Positions 22,181 to 33,659 of a DNA stretch of 64,000 nucleotides are shown here, one piece after another; the stretch's first letter is position 1; every line of letters starts with the position of its first letter. Location: the NCBI GenBank assembly GCA_035610365.1, contig CM069436.1, forward strand, positions 57,799,505-57,863,504. The letters are read 5' to 3'. The DNA comes from Aquatica leii (taxonomy: Eukaryota > Arthropoda > Insecta > Coleoptera > Lampyridae). Below the pieces are notes generated by a model. It was not told where the DNA came from and did not search any database. It saw only the letters and a list, made by a program, of their open reading frames with translations. A program made the position numbers and the translations under genes.

Positions 22181-25100
22181 ATTTAACGCAATCTCAGCGC
22201 TCAGAACAGAGTGATTTTGACGGAATCTTGCTGTGATTGAAGATAAGATTTAATACAGGCGTGTACAAAATGGAGTAACCATCAATGTTGATCTATTGTT
22301 TTTTTATAGTGTTTTTTTTCATTCTTTTTTTTTATTTTCTTGCTGAGATTTGTTGTCTCTTTCAATTTGGAAGATGCTTCTGGTTATTTGATGTTATAAC
22401 TTGGGTTTATTATCTTTAGTAAATAAGGAATATAGTGGTGAAGCAAGCGGTTACAAATGCCTCTGATTTAAATACAATTATTTGATATCTACACCTTTAC
22501 GCTGAAGTTACCGATGATCTTAGGCCGCTACAGGTCAGATTACTTCTTATGTTACTTTACTGAGGCAACAATCTTTACCGTGGCCCTTGTTATCATCTTG
22601 CATCGTTATACAATTACTATCGTAAGACTACTTCGTTAGGTCAATCTACCTGTTACGTGTTATCTATACGGGATTTAATCAGCCACTTAACGTTTTAATA
22701 AACATTTTTTTTTAATTAATTGTAAGCCCTAATCGCTTCGCATTTGCTGATCAATTAGTACCTATAATTACAAGTGTTAATGCAAGCTTGCACTCCCAAT
22801 TATGCTTACATAAAATTTAAATTCATAATTTCAATGTGTAAAATCATAAATAAATAGTAACCAGTGATGTACAGTCAACTATAAATTTATCAATGTATAA
22901 ATTTGGATTTTTTTCTCTCTTTCAAAATACATTATATGTCTGTGATTTGTTGTGTTTATATTTAGTTATGGATTTACTCCGCTGTTATAGCTCTTTTTTT
23001 CTGTACGTGGTAGGTATCTGCTGCTGACTGTTAGTTCTGGTTTGTTATACTGATAGCAGTACTTGGCGCGTATTAAAGAAATTTACTTTGTTTATTTATA
23101 AACCCACTCCCACTTTACGGATATCTAAGAAATATATTTTTGATTACCACCTTGACGTAACAAAATGTTTTGTGAAGTAATTGAGAAACTACTGGTTTTA
23201 GTCAGTGGTAAAAACGCAGTTAAAATTGTGCTCTATCTGTTGAAAAACAATCATTTTGTATATATGGATACTTATAATTGGGAAAAAAAATTCTCAGCAA
23301 CATATCTGTCACATCTAAACAAGATCCAGCATTGGGACGATAAGTGGCAATTCCAAATAAACAAAAGCAATTCAATGCACAAACGTTGAAACGTCTTGAA
23401 GCCTCAGAACTATTTAAAGCGATTACCAAAAAAACAGTATGTTTGTATCCCAGAAAAAGTGAGAATAAAAAAAGTATTCAAAACAAATTAAAACTTAGTC
23501 CAGTCAAAAGTCTTAAAAAGAATTTGCCGGTTCTAAATAAATAAGTACAAAGTAAGTTTTTAACACGCATGCCAGTGTAGGTAAATAAAAGTAAATTTTA
23601 TCCGCGGATGGTATACGGTTACAGTTATACATAAATTATCGTATTGTGTTTTTAATTAAGCTATCTATAATAAATTAGGTTTTAAATTCGTTACGCTACT
23701 ATTAAGAAATGGAACAAATTTTCTTAATTATTTAACACATTAAACAACTAATTTTGTCTATAACGTAAACTTGCATATAGCACAAAAATTACAGGTTTAC
23801 AAGTATACGAATAAATGTGTTTTAACTAATTTGTTATATTAAACGCATCTATAAATTAGATTAAGTTAGGCATTTTTATTACAGCAATTTTCAAATAACT
23901 TACGTGGACACAACGATTCTATGTTTATACTATAAAACGGGTTAAGTTTTTTTTGTAATTTTTTATCAACAGAAGTATTAGGCAAGTAATAAAAAATGCG
24001 AGTAATAAAAGTATATTTTATTTGATAGGTTTTCGGATCGGCAACATTTACTAAATCAAAACGTAATTCTATTTTGATATACCATTGAAGCTTAGTAAAA
24101 ACACACATAAACTGGAAAACAGTAAAATTATTTTTTATTGTTAAAAGTTAGTTTTATTGTACTTTATTTTTAAGTACAACTACTTCTTTGTTTATGCTTT
24201 CCAAAGTAGAGCTATCGAATATTAAAAAAAATTAATTAAAAAGTTTTTGTATTAAAACCTTCATTAAAACTGAAATTGTGTGTGTATATTGTAATTTCTT
24301 TTTATATTTGAGTTTTAACTGTAATTTTAAGAAGAGTGCTTTTGCCGTTAATCCATTATTTACCGCTACTGCTAAGTAGATGTCACCACGTCTAACAGTT
24401 TAGTGCTGACCTAAATTTAATTCAAATACAAGTATTCTTCGCAATTAATCATTTTTCAAATAAAAATAGTTTTTTTGCCAGTTCAATAACGTGATTGAAA
24501 ATAGAAAGCTTTTACATTTTAAATTTTATTTTGGTTTTTGATGGAAATATGTGTTTATTAAATTGCGCCTAGTTCTATATTAAGAAATTCCACTCGAACG
24601 AAATCTCTATTTAGTTCGTATCGTTGTCCTCTGAAAATGCTTTCTTGTTACAATTAAATTATTACAAAGTTAGTACGTGTGAGAGTATAAATGAGTTTTC
24701 TTTGTATCTTTATTAAATATGCAAATTTCAGGTGGATGTACTTATAAATCTAGACAAGTAGAGTGACGTGCTTGCCATAAAATATTTCGTTTAATTAAAG
24801 CAATCATTATTTCGTTTGATTTAGAGGAACATGTTATGTAGGTATCTGAATATTTTAATCTCATAAGTATTTAAAATTCTGGACTTTTACTTAACTTTTA
24901 ATTTAAAAAAAGTTTGTATTACGGAAAAAATCGATTAGTATAATGTAATTTAAAAAAAATCAAACTACGTCAAATTGTTGTTTTTGAATTTAAAATTATC
25001 TGCCGTTCAGTAAGTAAAATGAACACCGAAAATATTAAAAAGTTTATGTTTTGGAAATGCCACCGGCTTGATACGTCAAAGCTTTAAATAAATCCAATTA

Positions 25101-26559
25101 GAGACGACGTTATCAAATTTGTTTTTGCAAAAAGTATCTTTAAATTTTTTTTATAACAAAAGATATAAATTTAGTCAACCTTATGTATAAAATCTAAACA
25201 ATAATAATTTTCCATTTTAGTAGTGTACTGTAATCATTGTTCAGTTACTAGTATTGAATTCCTGTTTACAGAAACTAAATAAAATACATAAATAAACATC
25301 CTATTTGAAGTGTTTTCCAAATCACTTTTAAGTCAAAGCACAAATATTATTTTAGTTCGATTTAAGTGTGTGTTTTGTAACTGTGTAAAATTGCAACCAA
25401 CAGATACTCTCACTTAAAAATGCTGATATGACAACTATTTATTTCTTTGATTTTACCACTTGACGTTTTTTTTGACGTGGGTTAAAAATTCTCTTCCTTG
25501 ACTGCATCTCTTTATCAGTGCCGTCTTTTTTACCATAAAATTGTAGTAAACCATCACTTTTTCTGGAATATTTTTTTATATAGTAACAAATTTTAACACT
25601 AAATTTATTTAAACTAAGTATTTACACGATTTTAAATATGATTATTAAATATAACAAAGAAATATAAATAAAATGTAACGATATTTAAAAAAAAAACAAC
25701 TTACAAATAATTTATGTATGACTACGATTCAATATTTACAAATGCTGTCCGCGATAAGTTGCACTTTTTTTTATATCTACACTGGTATTAGTTTTTACTT
25801 GATGCATTTTATTTATTTTAGTACACGCGTTAAACTCTTTACTTATTTAGACCGACACAATGTTGACACTTACGACTTCTCACTAGAATCGATTAGTTTT
25901 CTGACTGGATTCAGACACCTTTTATAATTCACTTTATCTTCTTTGAAAATATTTCGGTAATTACCTCAAATCATCTTGACTGATCTTCTATGCGTTTCAA
26001 TACATTTGATGGCATGTTGGAAACGTTTTCATTTAAATGTAGTTTTGTTACATATTAATTTTATAAAATTCAGCAACATTGTTTTAACTATGCTTTTGTA
26101 TTTTGGATAATTATTGTAATTTTTTATCGTTAATCCATATGCCCGATTATTAATTAAAATCTTTTTTCTAAACATGTTTATGCAAATACGTAATTCTTAA
26201 CCTGTTAACAAATACAAAATAAATGAAGTAACCTCACCTTATTGTTGCGTCCTGTGTTAGCTAAACTAGAAGGTCGTTTTTAATTCATTAACAAAGATGA
26301 AACCTTTGAAACTTAAAAAAAACGATTGGTTTAATTATTCGTAAGAAAGATTACTTGTGATATTTCTATTATAAAGTATACACGTTGCATCGGAATTAGG
26401 CGCTTTGCGTACGACCCATGAATAGGAACAGAGACTTGGAGGGCAATTAAAAAGACTCCGAAAAAAAAACACATTGCTTCTAATCAATTGCAGTAAGTAC
26501 GCCATGATACAAATTATTAAAGATTAAATGTCTTGCACCATTGGTTTTTTTTTTCAATT
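22181..26559. other. A+T-rich stretch, one weak RT-like trace
   Basis: Mostly featureless. Around 23.28-23.39 kb a plus-strand frame reads LSHLNKIQHWDDKWQFQIN, which resembles the thumb-side helix that follows the RT active site in Jockey-type LINEs. The active-site motif itself is not visible, so this is only a hint. No host gene signal was seen. Confidence 0.35.
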
Positions 26560-27060
26560 ATTTGTCTGAAGGCTGCTCTATGCAGGAAATAGTATGGGAA
26601 TATCAAATGGGCACAGCTACTGCAAGAAACATAATTAAAAAAAAACTTGTAAAATCTTATGGGATATCCTTAACTCAACACAACTACCTGAGCTTTTTTT
26701 AAATACTTTTACAAATATTGCAGCAGAATATTTCAAAATTTGGAATGTGTCTAATTGCATCGGTGCTGTTGATGGCAAGCATGTTGAAATAACAGCTTCT
26801 CGAAAATTGGACAGCAAATTCTTTAATTATGAAAAATGTTTTAGCACAGTTTTAATGGTAGTTTATGATGCATATATGCGATTTATCATGATTGACATAG
26901 GATCTTCAGGATCTAACTGTAATTCTGCAGTGCTCAAAAACACTGGAATGGGATCAACAATTATAAATGGAACATTACGTATTTCTTCACCAAAGAAACT
27001 CCTTCAAACAAATGTTGTAATGCCACATTACATAATAAAAGATTGAACTTTTCTGCTTTA
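26560..27060 (+). pseudogene. PIF/Harbinger transposase remnant
   Basis: The longest open piece is 26747-27046. It begins with NCIGAVDGKHVEI, the hallmark first-Asp motif of the DDE_Tnp_4 family. The D-x-IGSSGSN region follows, where the second catalytic Asp is replaced by Asn in GSNCNSAV, so this copy could not cut DNA. Upstream, 26580-26745 continues the family's helical region with one frameshift in an A run (about 26636-26645). The C-terminal third with the catalytic Glu is not recognisable. A Cys-rich stretch follows at 27140-27210. Plus strand; TIRs not found. Confidence 0.8.
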
Positions 27061-27279
27061 TACCAACATTATACGCCCTTGCCCAGGATCTAAATTAAAT
27101 TAAAAAAGTGCTTTTGGAACATTCAGCCAGTGCTGGTTTATATTGCAAAAACCAATATTGCCAGTGTCGAAGTATGCGAACTTGTAGTACAATCAACTGC
27201 CGTTGTTCACAATTTTTTACAATCAAGCGAAAAAGATATATTGTTTTTTTAAAGAAAATATTGCCTTACCGGCTTTTGT

Positions 27280-28088
27280 GATTATACCGTGTGTTCCAGA
27301 AATTCTGAAGCATACAGATTACATGGGGAATTTGAAAATTTTGATTTATATGATCCAAAGTGTTTTTAAGATATTTTCAGTATCAGAACATATGACATTG
27401 TGTACCAGAGAACGTTTTGCGTAATAATTTTCAAAATTTAATAACATCAAAAATATTTCTAAAAATGTATCGCGTGGTAAAAAGCTTAGTTTAAAATTTA
27501 GATGTAAATAACGTACCAGCAATAGTCACTTTGGTCTAGTCTATCGCCGATACGTACGAAGGTTCAAATCTCATGTTCATGTTCATGTTTTTTTAGTTGT
27601 ATTATTGTTTTAAATGAACGACAATTAATTTTTATCACTAAAGGGACATAATTAAAAATGTTAATTGTTTTTATTACGCTCATAATGGATTTATTAAAAT
27701 ATTATCTAAAATTTAGTTTTTATTAAAATAAAATAGTTCAACTAAAAAACATAAAACGCATTGGGATTTGAACATTCGTACGTAGCGGTGACATTACCGC
27801 AGTTATACATTGATGTCACTAGACCAAAGTGACTATTTCTGATACGTGCTTTACATCTGTATTTTAAACTAAGCTTTTTACCACGCGATACATTTTTGAA
27901 AATATTTTTAATATTTGTTATTAAATTTTAAAAATTATTACGCAAAACGTTCTCCAGTACACGTTGTCGTATTTTTTGATACTGGAAATATCTTAAAAAA
28001 TTTTGGGGACATAATAATCGAAATTTTCAAATTTCCCATGTTGTTCTGTATGCTTTAGAATTTATTTCTGGGACACACGGTATAAATC
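27280..28088. repeat. Long imperfect inverted repeat (foldback)
   Basis: Left arm 27280-27610 and right arm 27725-28088, about 80% alike by eye, with a spacer near 115 bp. Shared landmarks: GAGAACGTTTTGCGTAATAA, TGTATCGCGTGGTAAAAAGC and TAGTCACTTTGGTCTAGT, each inverted in the right arm. Inside each arm, TGGTCTAGT and GTTCAAATC about 50 nt apart resemble the A and B boxes of a tRNA-type Pol III promoter. In the right arm a GCGGT/ACCGC hairpin lies between the boxes. It could be a palindromic transposon end, two head-to-head SINE-like copies, or a local inverted duplication. Confidence 0.8.
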
Positions 28089-28454
28089 AAACTGCAAATT
28101 TACATCTTGAAGTTTAGAGAGAAGCAGGAAACAATTTAAGATCGGGAATAGATTAGGTTCTAACAACTCTCTTTATTCAGCCAAAAATTAGCAAAATGTA
28201 TTTGCTGATTATTTAGTATCTATAAAAGGCTAGGTACCTTGGCAAGAAGCATACGTGAATAGAGGCGCTGTGTCACTACCTTAACATTGTTTAGTCTTTT
28301 GTTAAACAAGATTTTCTTTTATTATTTATTGTATCACCTCCACTTTTTAATGCTCTTTATTACGTTATGCATGAAACGATTTCATTTGCTATCTGCACAA
28401 GAAAATTTGCTTTCAGTCTAAGTTTCATTTATTATCGAGCAATGTTGACATTTA

Positions 28455-28643
28455 ATTATAAACAACTTTTGGTTTTGACCGCGTCGTAGTTGAACACTTA
28501 ACCTTTTTGGGCTTGATTCCTAAAAAGCCAAAACAAGTAGTAGAACTTGGCCTTTGCCGTATTGTTGTTTGTGAACCCAAACAAACTGACGTTTTGCAAG
28601 ACATTGCAGCTTGCATCTTTGTAGTGGTAAATTTCACTGGCAC
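28455..28643 (-). repeat. Two-module dispersed repeat, copy B
   Basis: Module Y is on the minus strand (28455-28545) and module X on the plus strand (28571-28643). Relative to copy A at 16608-16789, X is flipped against Y. Overlapping minus-strand frames cross the region (28498-28737 and 28452-28643). The first starts with a hydrophobic stretch, ISIKFLTVLGLVVML, like a signal peptide. The product is unidentified. Confidence 0.75.
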
Positions 28644-28999
28644 TTGTATGTTTGTCTCTCATTAAATCTGATGTTACTGTCCGATTTAACATTACTACAA
28701 GACCTAGAACAGTTAAAAATTTTATACTGATGACCAACTAACAGACACTTACATTCTGAATTGTATAACAGGATCTAGGAATTTTAAACGCTTATAATAC
28801 TCATGTGCCCGTGTACGCTGCGGACTCAGGAGGTATATTTTTGTACATTCTTCTTTCTCGTATGTATTTTGAATAAATGTAGTTTAAAATATCTTTACAT
28901 TCTATTACTAAAAGTCACAGAAACCACTTAAATTGTTCATTATTAAAAGTAAATATTATTAATTGGTTGTCACATTATAGGTGAAATAGTTTTCCAGGA

Positions 29000-29860
29000 G
29001 TTTTCAATGGCAATGGTATCTGTATATTTAAGATGTTTTTATCACATAGATGAAGAAACTTTTCTTCTAAATTAATTTTATAGAATTAACAAAGTTGTAT
29101 ATTTTGATTTGTGCACCCTTAAAAGTTGTTGCCTTATCTGGATAAATATTTTGTACGTTTCCTCTGTAAACCATAAATAGTTTTAAGGAGGCTAAAAAAT
29201 TTTCAGAGTAGCAAGACGTAGCAAGAATAAACATACATACGCCTTAGAAATTCTAAACCGTATTGTCAAAACCGTCAACTTATATTCTGAGAATTGCTAA
29301 GGATTATGTAGTTTAATTATCAACCATTCTTCCATTGGCAATTTTAGCCATTCCGGTTTATGCTACAATAAGTCCGAATCAGCTAACACAGCTGGGGAGG
29401 TACCTCTTAAGATTAAATCGGCAGTGTTGTTTTCTGTACGGATGTGACACCACTTTGCATTAGGGGTTAGATTTTGAATTTGCCATGTGCGATTAGCTAC
29501 AAGCACCTTCCACATATTAGGATCGCTATGTAGTTATAACAATACTATGGTTGAATTACTCCACAAATGTGTAGATTCGGTGTGTATATTTAATGCCGAC
29601 TTTACTATTTTTACTACGCGTCAGCAAATCCATGAATGTTTTTTAACTACATCGTCACATGTGACTCGTCGGGAGACCTATCCAAATTATTGTAGAATTG
29701 TTTCCATTGCACATTTATTGGAAGATTATCATCTTATCCAATATTAATTTGCCATAGTTTGTAAAAAAGTATCTTGGCCACTGTTATGACTGGCCCAATG
29801 AGTCCGAAGGGATCATAAATTTGACCAATCACGCAAAGGATAAGTTTTTTATGTATTTAT
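29000..29860 (-). pseudogene. BEL/Pao pol remnant: RNase H-distal part and integrase core
   Basis: About 29.76-29.85 kb encodes IYDPFGLIGPVITVAKIL, the diagnostic BEL/Pao block after RT. About 29.33-29.51 kb encodes the DPNMWKVLVANRTWQIQ and NNTADLILRG segments before the integrase. About 29.08-29.22 kb holds the integrase core piece with NIYPDKATTFKGA, where the usual D-N-G is altered to D-K-A. It is not functional. Confidence 0.8.
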
Positions 29861-30103
29861 TATTGGAACTTTTAGATTTTGCAAATTAATAGATCGGACT
29901 AAGATTGCCTTAAGAGATCTAACACCTGCGTTTCGTTATTTTTTTCTATGTTGAAAATTACTTTTGCTTTTGTAATTTCGTTTAACATTTGGGGACTTTT
30001 AGACACCCATTTATTTAAAGAGAAGCAACCGGTATTTAATTTTAATTTGATTTCATTATAAATGGTTCTTAATTATATAAGAGTATTGGCACTTGTTAGT
30101 AGC

Positions 30104-30415
30104 TCAAAGCAGGCAAATAAGATTAATGCTAAATGAGCTAATGTCAGATTTTAAATGGATCGCCGTACTGTATTTTACATTACTTAAACAGTTGTTTACG
30201 CTGCATATTGATACATCTATTTTGGATTGATTCAGATTTAATTTTGTTACGAGATCAACCGTAATAAAATTGCTTTGTGAGTCGCTGTCTAATAACGTCC
30301 AACAATTATGGTAATTTCTAAAATTATCTTGCATTTTAACTAGCGTCGTCAAAAAGATTATTTGCTTTTTTAAATTATGAAGGTGCGCAGATACTACTTG
30401 ATTAGTCCACATCAT
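30104..30415 (-). pseudogene. BEL/Pao protease remnant
   Basis: 103 open codons containing TLLDSDSQSNFIT. The retropepsin triad DSG has become DSD, which should abolish activity. The downstream LNLNQSKIDV and KYSTAIHLKS segments follow the BEL protease pattern. Confidence 0.8.
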
Positions 30416-30469
30416 GTTACTAGTGTTTTCAGCACTGCAGGAACTAGTTTCTTCTAAATGTTAAAGTGA

Positions 30470-31446
30470 ATGATTGAGCCTTTTGCAAACCATATAATTG
30501 AGTTTTAGTTTACACCCTTTTGTGATATGGTTATCCTTTAAACAGTTAATACACAGTTTTTTAAGTTTTTAGTTAGAAAGTTTCTGCTCTGGAGTAAGTT
30601 TTAGAAACGCTGGACATTGAGTTATGGCATGAGAGTTTGAACAGAATCCGCATTTCAAAGAATTATCTATTGCAAGATACGATTTGGTTTTTTCTCTATA
30701 AAAAGTGCTCTTTTGTTCAGTTTGAGATTATAGAGTTCTTAATAGTCTACACCTCCGTTCTAAAGATTCAGAAAATAATATGATTACTGGAAAGGTTGTT
30801 TGTTTAGTTGTGTGTGGTTCCCATTCTCTACGTGTAACGGTATCGAACCTGTTTATCATTAAGTAAACTGCTAACCCATCTCAAAATTTAACAGGTTGTT
30901 CAAGAATTTCCAAGGCACGTATGTGCTTATTTAAACCATCGTGTAACAATTTCATTTGTTTATGTGATTTATTCACTAAGGTGCTTAGATAGAAAACTGC
31001 TGTTATATGATTTTAAACCAATAAAACTTTTTTTGTAGCATTGACCATGTAATTTTATAATGTGAGGTAGAAATATCTAACGATTGTAAGAGTTGAGACG
31101 CTACACCTTAATGATAGGCGTAAATAAAATTTTAGAATTTCAGAGATTTAATTATTGTTATGTATTATAGAAGTAAAAGTGTCACAAAAATATAACCACT
31201 GATCGTAAGAGCTAAATAACGTAAATAGCAGGATCGGTGGTAATTTAATTTTTTTTAAACAGAACTGCGCTTTTTGTCATGTTTATTTAATTCGATATCC
31301 GTTTCTGCAATCTCTAAGCTCTGAATTTTTGTTTGAACTTTATCAAATTTATTAATTAATGACCATAACTTCTTCATTAGATCTTTTAGGTTAAATGTAT
31401 AAACCCGAAATTTGTCTTCATCAAGATATGTTTTAAAACTTGTCAA
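30470..31446 (-). pseudogene. BEL/Pao Gag remnant
   Basis: From 31446 an N-terminal coiled segment (LINKFDKVQTKIQSLE) typical of BEL Gag. Near 30.75-30.95 kb comes the conserved capsid stretch with TVTRREWEPHT and SLERRCRLL. Then come two knuckles: CGFC-x3-H-x4-C and CINC-x4-H-x4-C (30.49-30.66 kb). A few stops break it (for example at 30.60 and 30.73 kb). Gag would coat element RNA. Confidence 0.8.
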
Positions 31447-33260
31447 AATACTATTATATTTACTGCATGTCGCAATTAACTCTTTCTTTCTTACATTCTA
31501 AATGTGTATTAATTTGTCAATCTTGTTTATGATTGTTTAACTAGTTATTAGCGGTTTGATTTAACTTTGGTAATTAATAAATAAGATACAAATTTTGTTT
31601 CGTGTGCATTAGTTTATAATAATGTTCCGAATATTTGATTTGTAGATAGTTTGGTTTGATATTATACAATTTATAAGTAACAAACGCGTGGCAATTAGAT
31701 TAACTAGTATGCAATGCAATATTTTAATTTCAATTTTCGATACTAATAAATTGTTTAAGACAAACAATTTGGCGACGTTTAAATGATATAATTAATAACA
31801 ATTCTTTGTATTAAAGGATTAGTGTTTTACGTAAGATAAAGAAAACGATCTGAGTTTTGTTTTTTATTTGTAATGCATCATCTCCTAGGTAGTCGTCTGT
31901 TGAAGTTTTTCCCTTTTAGTAACTGCGTTTATATGAATGCTTTAGTTCAAATTTAATTCGAAAGACCAATGTTGAGTATTTATAGTTTGCTTGTTATAAA
32001 CTTCGTGGACTGTTTTGAAGTGGTTGGATAAATTAAATTGAGTATACAATGTCAACTAATCTGAAGTGTTAAAATGCTTATGAAGTATATAAAAGTTTGC
32101 CTAAAGCGTCAACAACTGTTTTATTATTTCCGCAGTCTAGCAAAATCGTAAAAAAATCATCCGATAACTGCTTGAACTAGAATTTTTCAAACACTGTTTT
32201 AGAGCAAATTACTTCAGTCTAGCAGACATTTTAAATAAATAATATAACTGAATTCTTTATCATTTTTCTTCGTTTTCATTTTTGTCACTTATTAATTTGA
32301 TACACTCCCGTTAAAATATAGATACATTTATTTAAAGCACTAACTTTTTTATTTCAACCTTAGCTTATGGAACAGATTAGATACACTGTCTGAAACTATA
32401 TGACTACGACTTACTAGCAATTGACATGGTTTATTTATACCACAAAGTGAATATTATCTGATAGTTATTAGTCTTCAAATTAATAAATGACATGTGAATA
32501 ATTACTAGACTGCAAATAAGTCAACTATGTTTCAAAAAACATCAATCTTATTGCTAAAAGATTATCACCATCAATTTTTACATTTAACAAATTTAACTTA
32601 ATTATAATTGACATGGGAGCTTAACATTAATCGAAAACATAAATAACTCACTTTTAAAACTGTATTTGCAACTTAATTTTTAGCAAATCAAACGCAAGGC
32701 ATTACTTCCAACACCAGGAATACAAAGACAAGGATATAACACACGTGAAAGTATTCGCAGAAAACCTGCATGGTTATTTAATAACACCGGTTAGACATTC
32801 GCAGGTTGTTTTAAATTCGAAAATAGTTCACAACTAAAGCTAAACCAATGCAAGCTGAAACGTAAACACACAGTAAGCATCTTCATGGCGGATTTGACCA
32901 CGTGACTTTATCAACTAAGTTTTACATCTCGTGTCGGCACTGTTAGAATAGTCACTGTAATTTAAGTTGTACTCGCGCGCCATCTATTGATCTTTATACG
33001 TCAAAGCGAAATATCTAAAGTTTAAATATTTAATTAATTTAAAATATGGTAGTTATAGTCTTATAAACTAAACTAATTTTTATTGTTGTTGCAATCTTGT
33101 TTAATTCTACTAATACTATGTATGGTTAAAAAACAAAACACTCTCCTTAACTAACTATTAGGTAATTATAAATAATTTAATTTACTCCTTTCCCATTTCA
33201 ATCATTTCGATATAACTTGTATATTGAATAATTGTTTAACAAACAAGATTGTTAATAATA
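31447..33260. other. Unassigned; may contain the lost LTR of BEL copy 1
   Basis: This is where the leader and 5' LTR of the minus-strand BEL element should lie, but no second LTR copy is available to define ends. No gene seen. Confidence 0.35.
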
Positions 33261-33341
33261 GCGATTAATAATCGAGACATTTTAACGCCGTGAGCGAGTG
33301 TAGTGAGCGAACGCGTTAATATTGTCGAGATTATTTGTCGC
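33261..33341. repeat. Imperfect palindrome of about 80 bp
   Basis: GCGATTAATAATCGAGACAT at the left mirrors the right end (ATTGTCGAGATTATTTGTCGC read in reverse complement). The centre carries GTGAGCGAGTGTAGTGAGCG, locally G+C-rich. It probably derives from a foldback or MITE. Confidence 0.65.
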
Positions 33342-33606
33342 CGACTAACAAACGAGTTAGTTTTAAAGTTTTTCCGTTGACCGTACCTTAGTAAACCGTG
33401 TGAAATTATAAGCAAACTACAGTATACGTAACCCATTGTTGCTAACTATTTCATTGGTTTCTATACATTAATAGAAATTTATTCGTTGCTTCAAAATCGT
33501 TCATTAATAGGGTTTAATAAAGATCTGTTTCTGATACATTATTATACGTTACTATTACTATTAACAGATGATCGACGGAAAAATTAATTAATTTATTTAT
33601 TAATTA

Positions 33607-33643
33607 GGCTTGACGATGACTATAATGGTTGAAACATGTAGCC
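33607..33643 (+). ncRNA. Hammerhead-ribozyme-like motif
   Basis: GGC (33607-33609) pairs with GCC (33641-33643) as stem I. TTGACGA (33610-33616) matches CUGANGA except for the first base. A 14-nt hairpin follows with a GACTA/TGGTT stem (two G-U pairs), then GAAAC (33631-33635), AT, and GTA as a possible NUH cleavage triplet. It resembles the minimal hammerheads reported in Penelope-like elements. Flanking DNA is an A+T-rich inverted repeat. Activity is unproven; the C-to-T in the core argues against it. Confidence 0.3.
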
Positions 33644-33659
33644 AAGCCAAAAATATAAA

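Larger units (their letters stand above)
29000..31446 (-). mobile_element. Decayed BEL/Pao LTR retrotransposon, copy 1
   Basis: Minus-strand remnants occur in element order: Gag with two zinc knuckles, protease, then the post-RT region and integrase core. The RT core is missing: the protease piece (30104) is followed within about 250 bp by the RNase H-proximal IYDPFGLIGPV motif. LTRs could not be paired. Stops are moderate, so decay is intermediate. Confidence 0.85.

Noticed and set aside
23165-23544. Jockey-type RT fragment
   Set aside because: Only one helix-like stretch (about 20 residues) resembles the family; the catalytic box and neighbouring blocks are absent.
27551-27571. tRNA gene suggested by GGTTCAAATC and TGGTCTAGT
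   Set aside because: Acceptor and T stems do not pair and box spacing is too long; kept only as a tRNA-like part of the inverted repeat.
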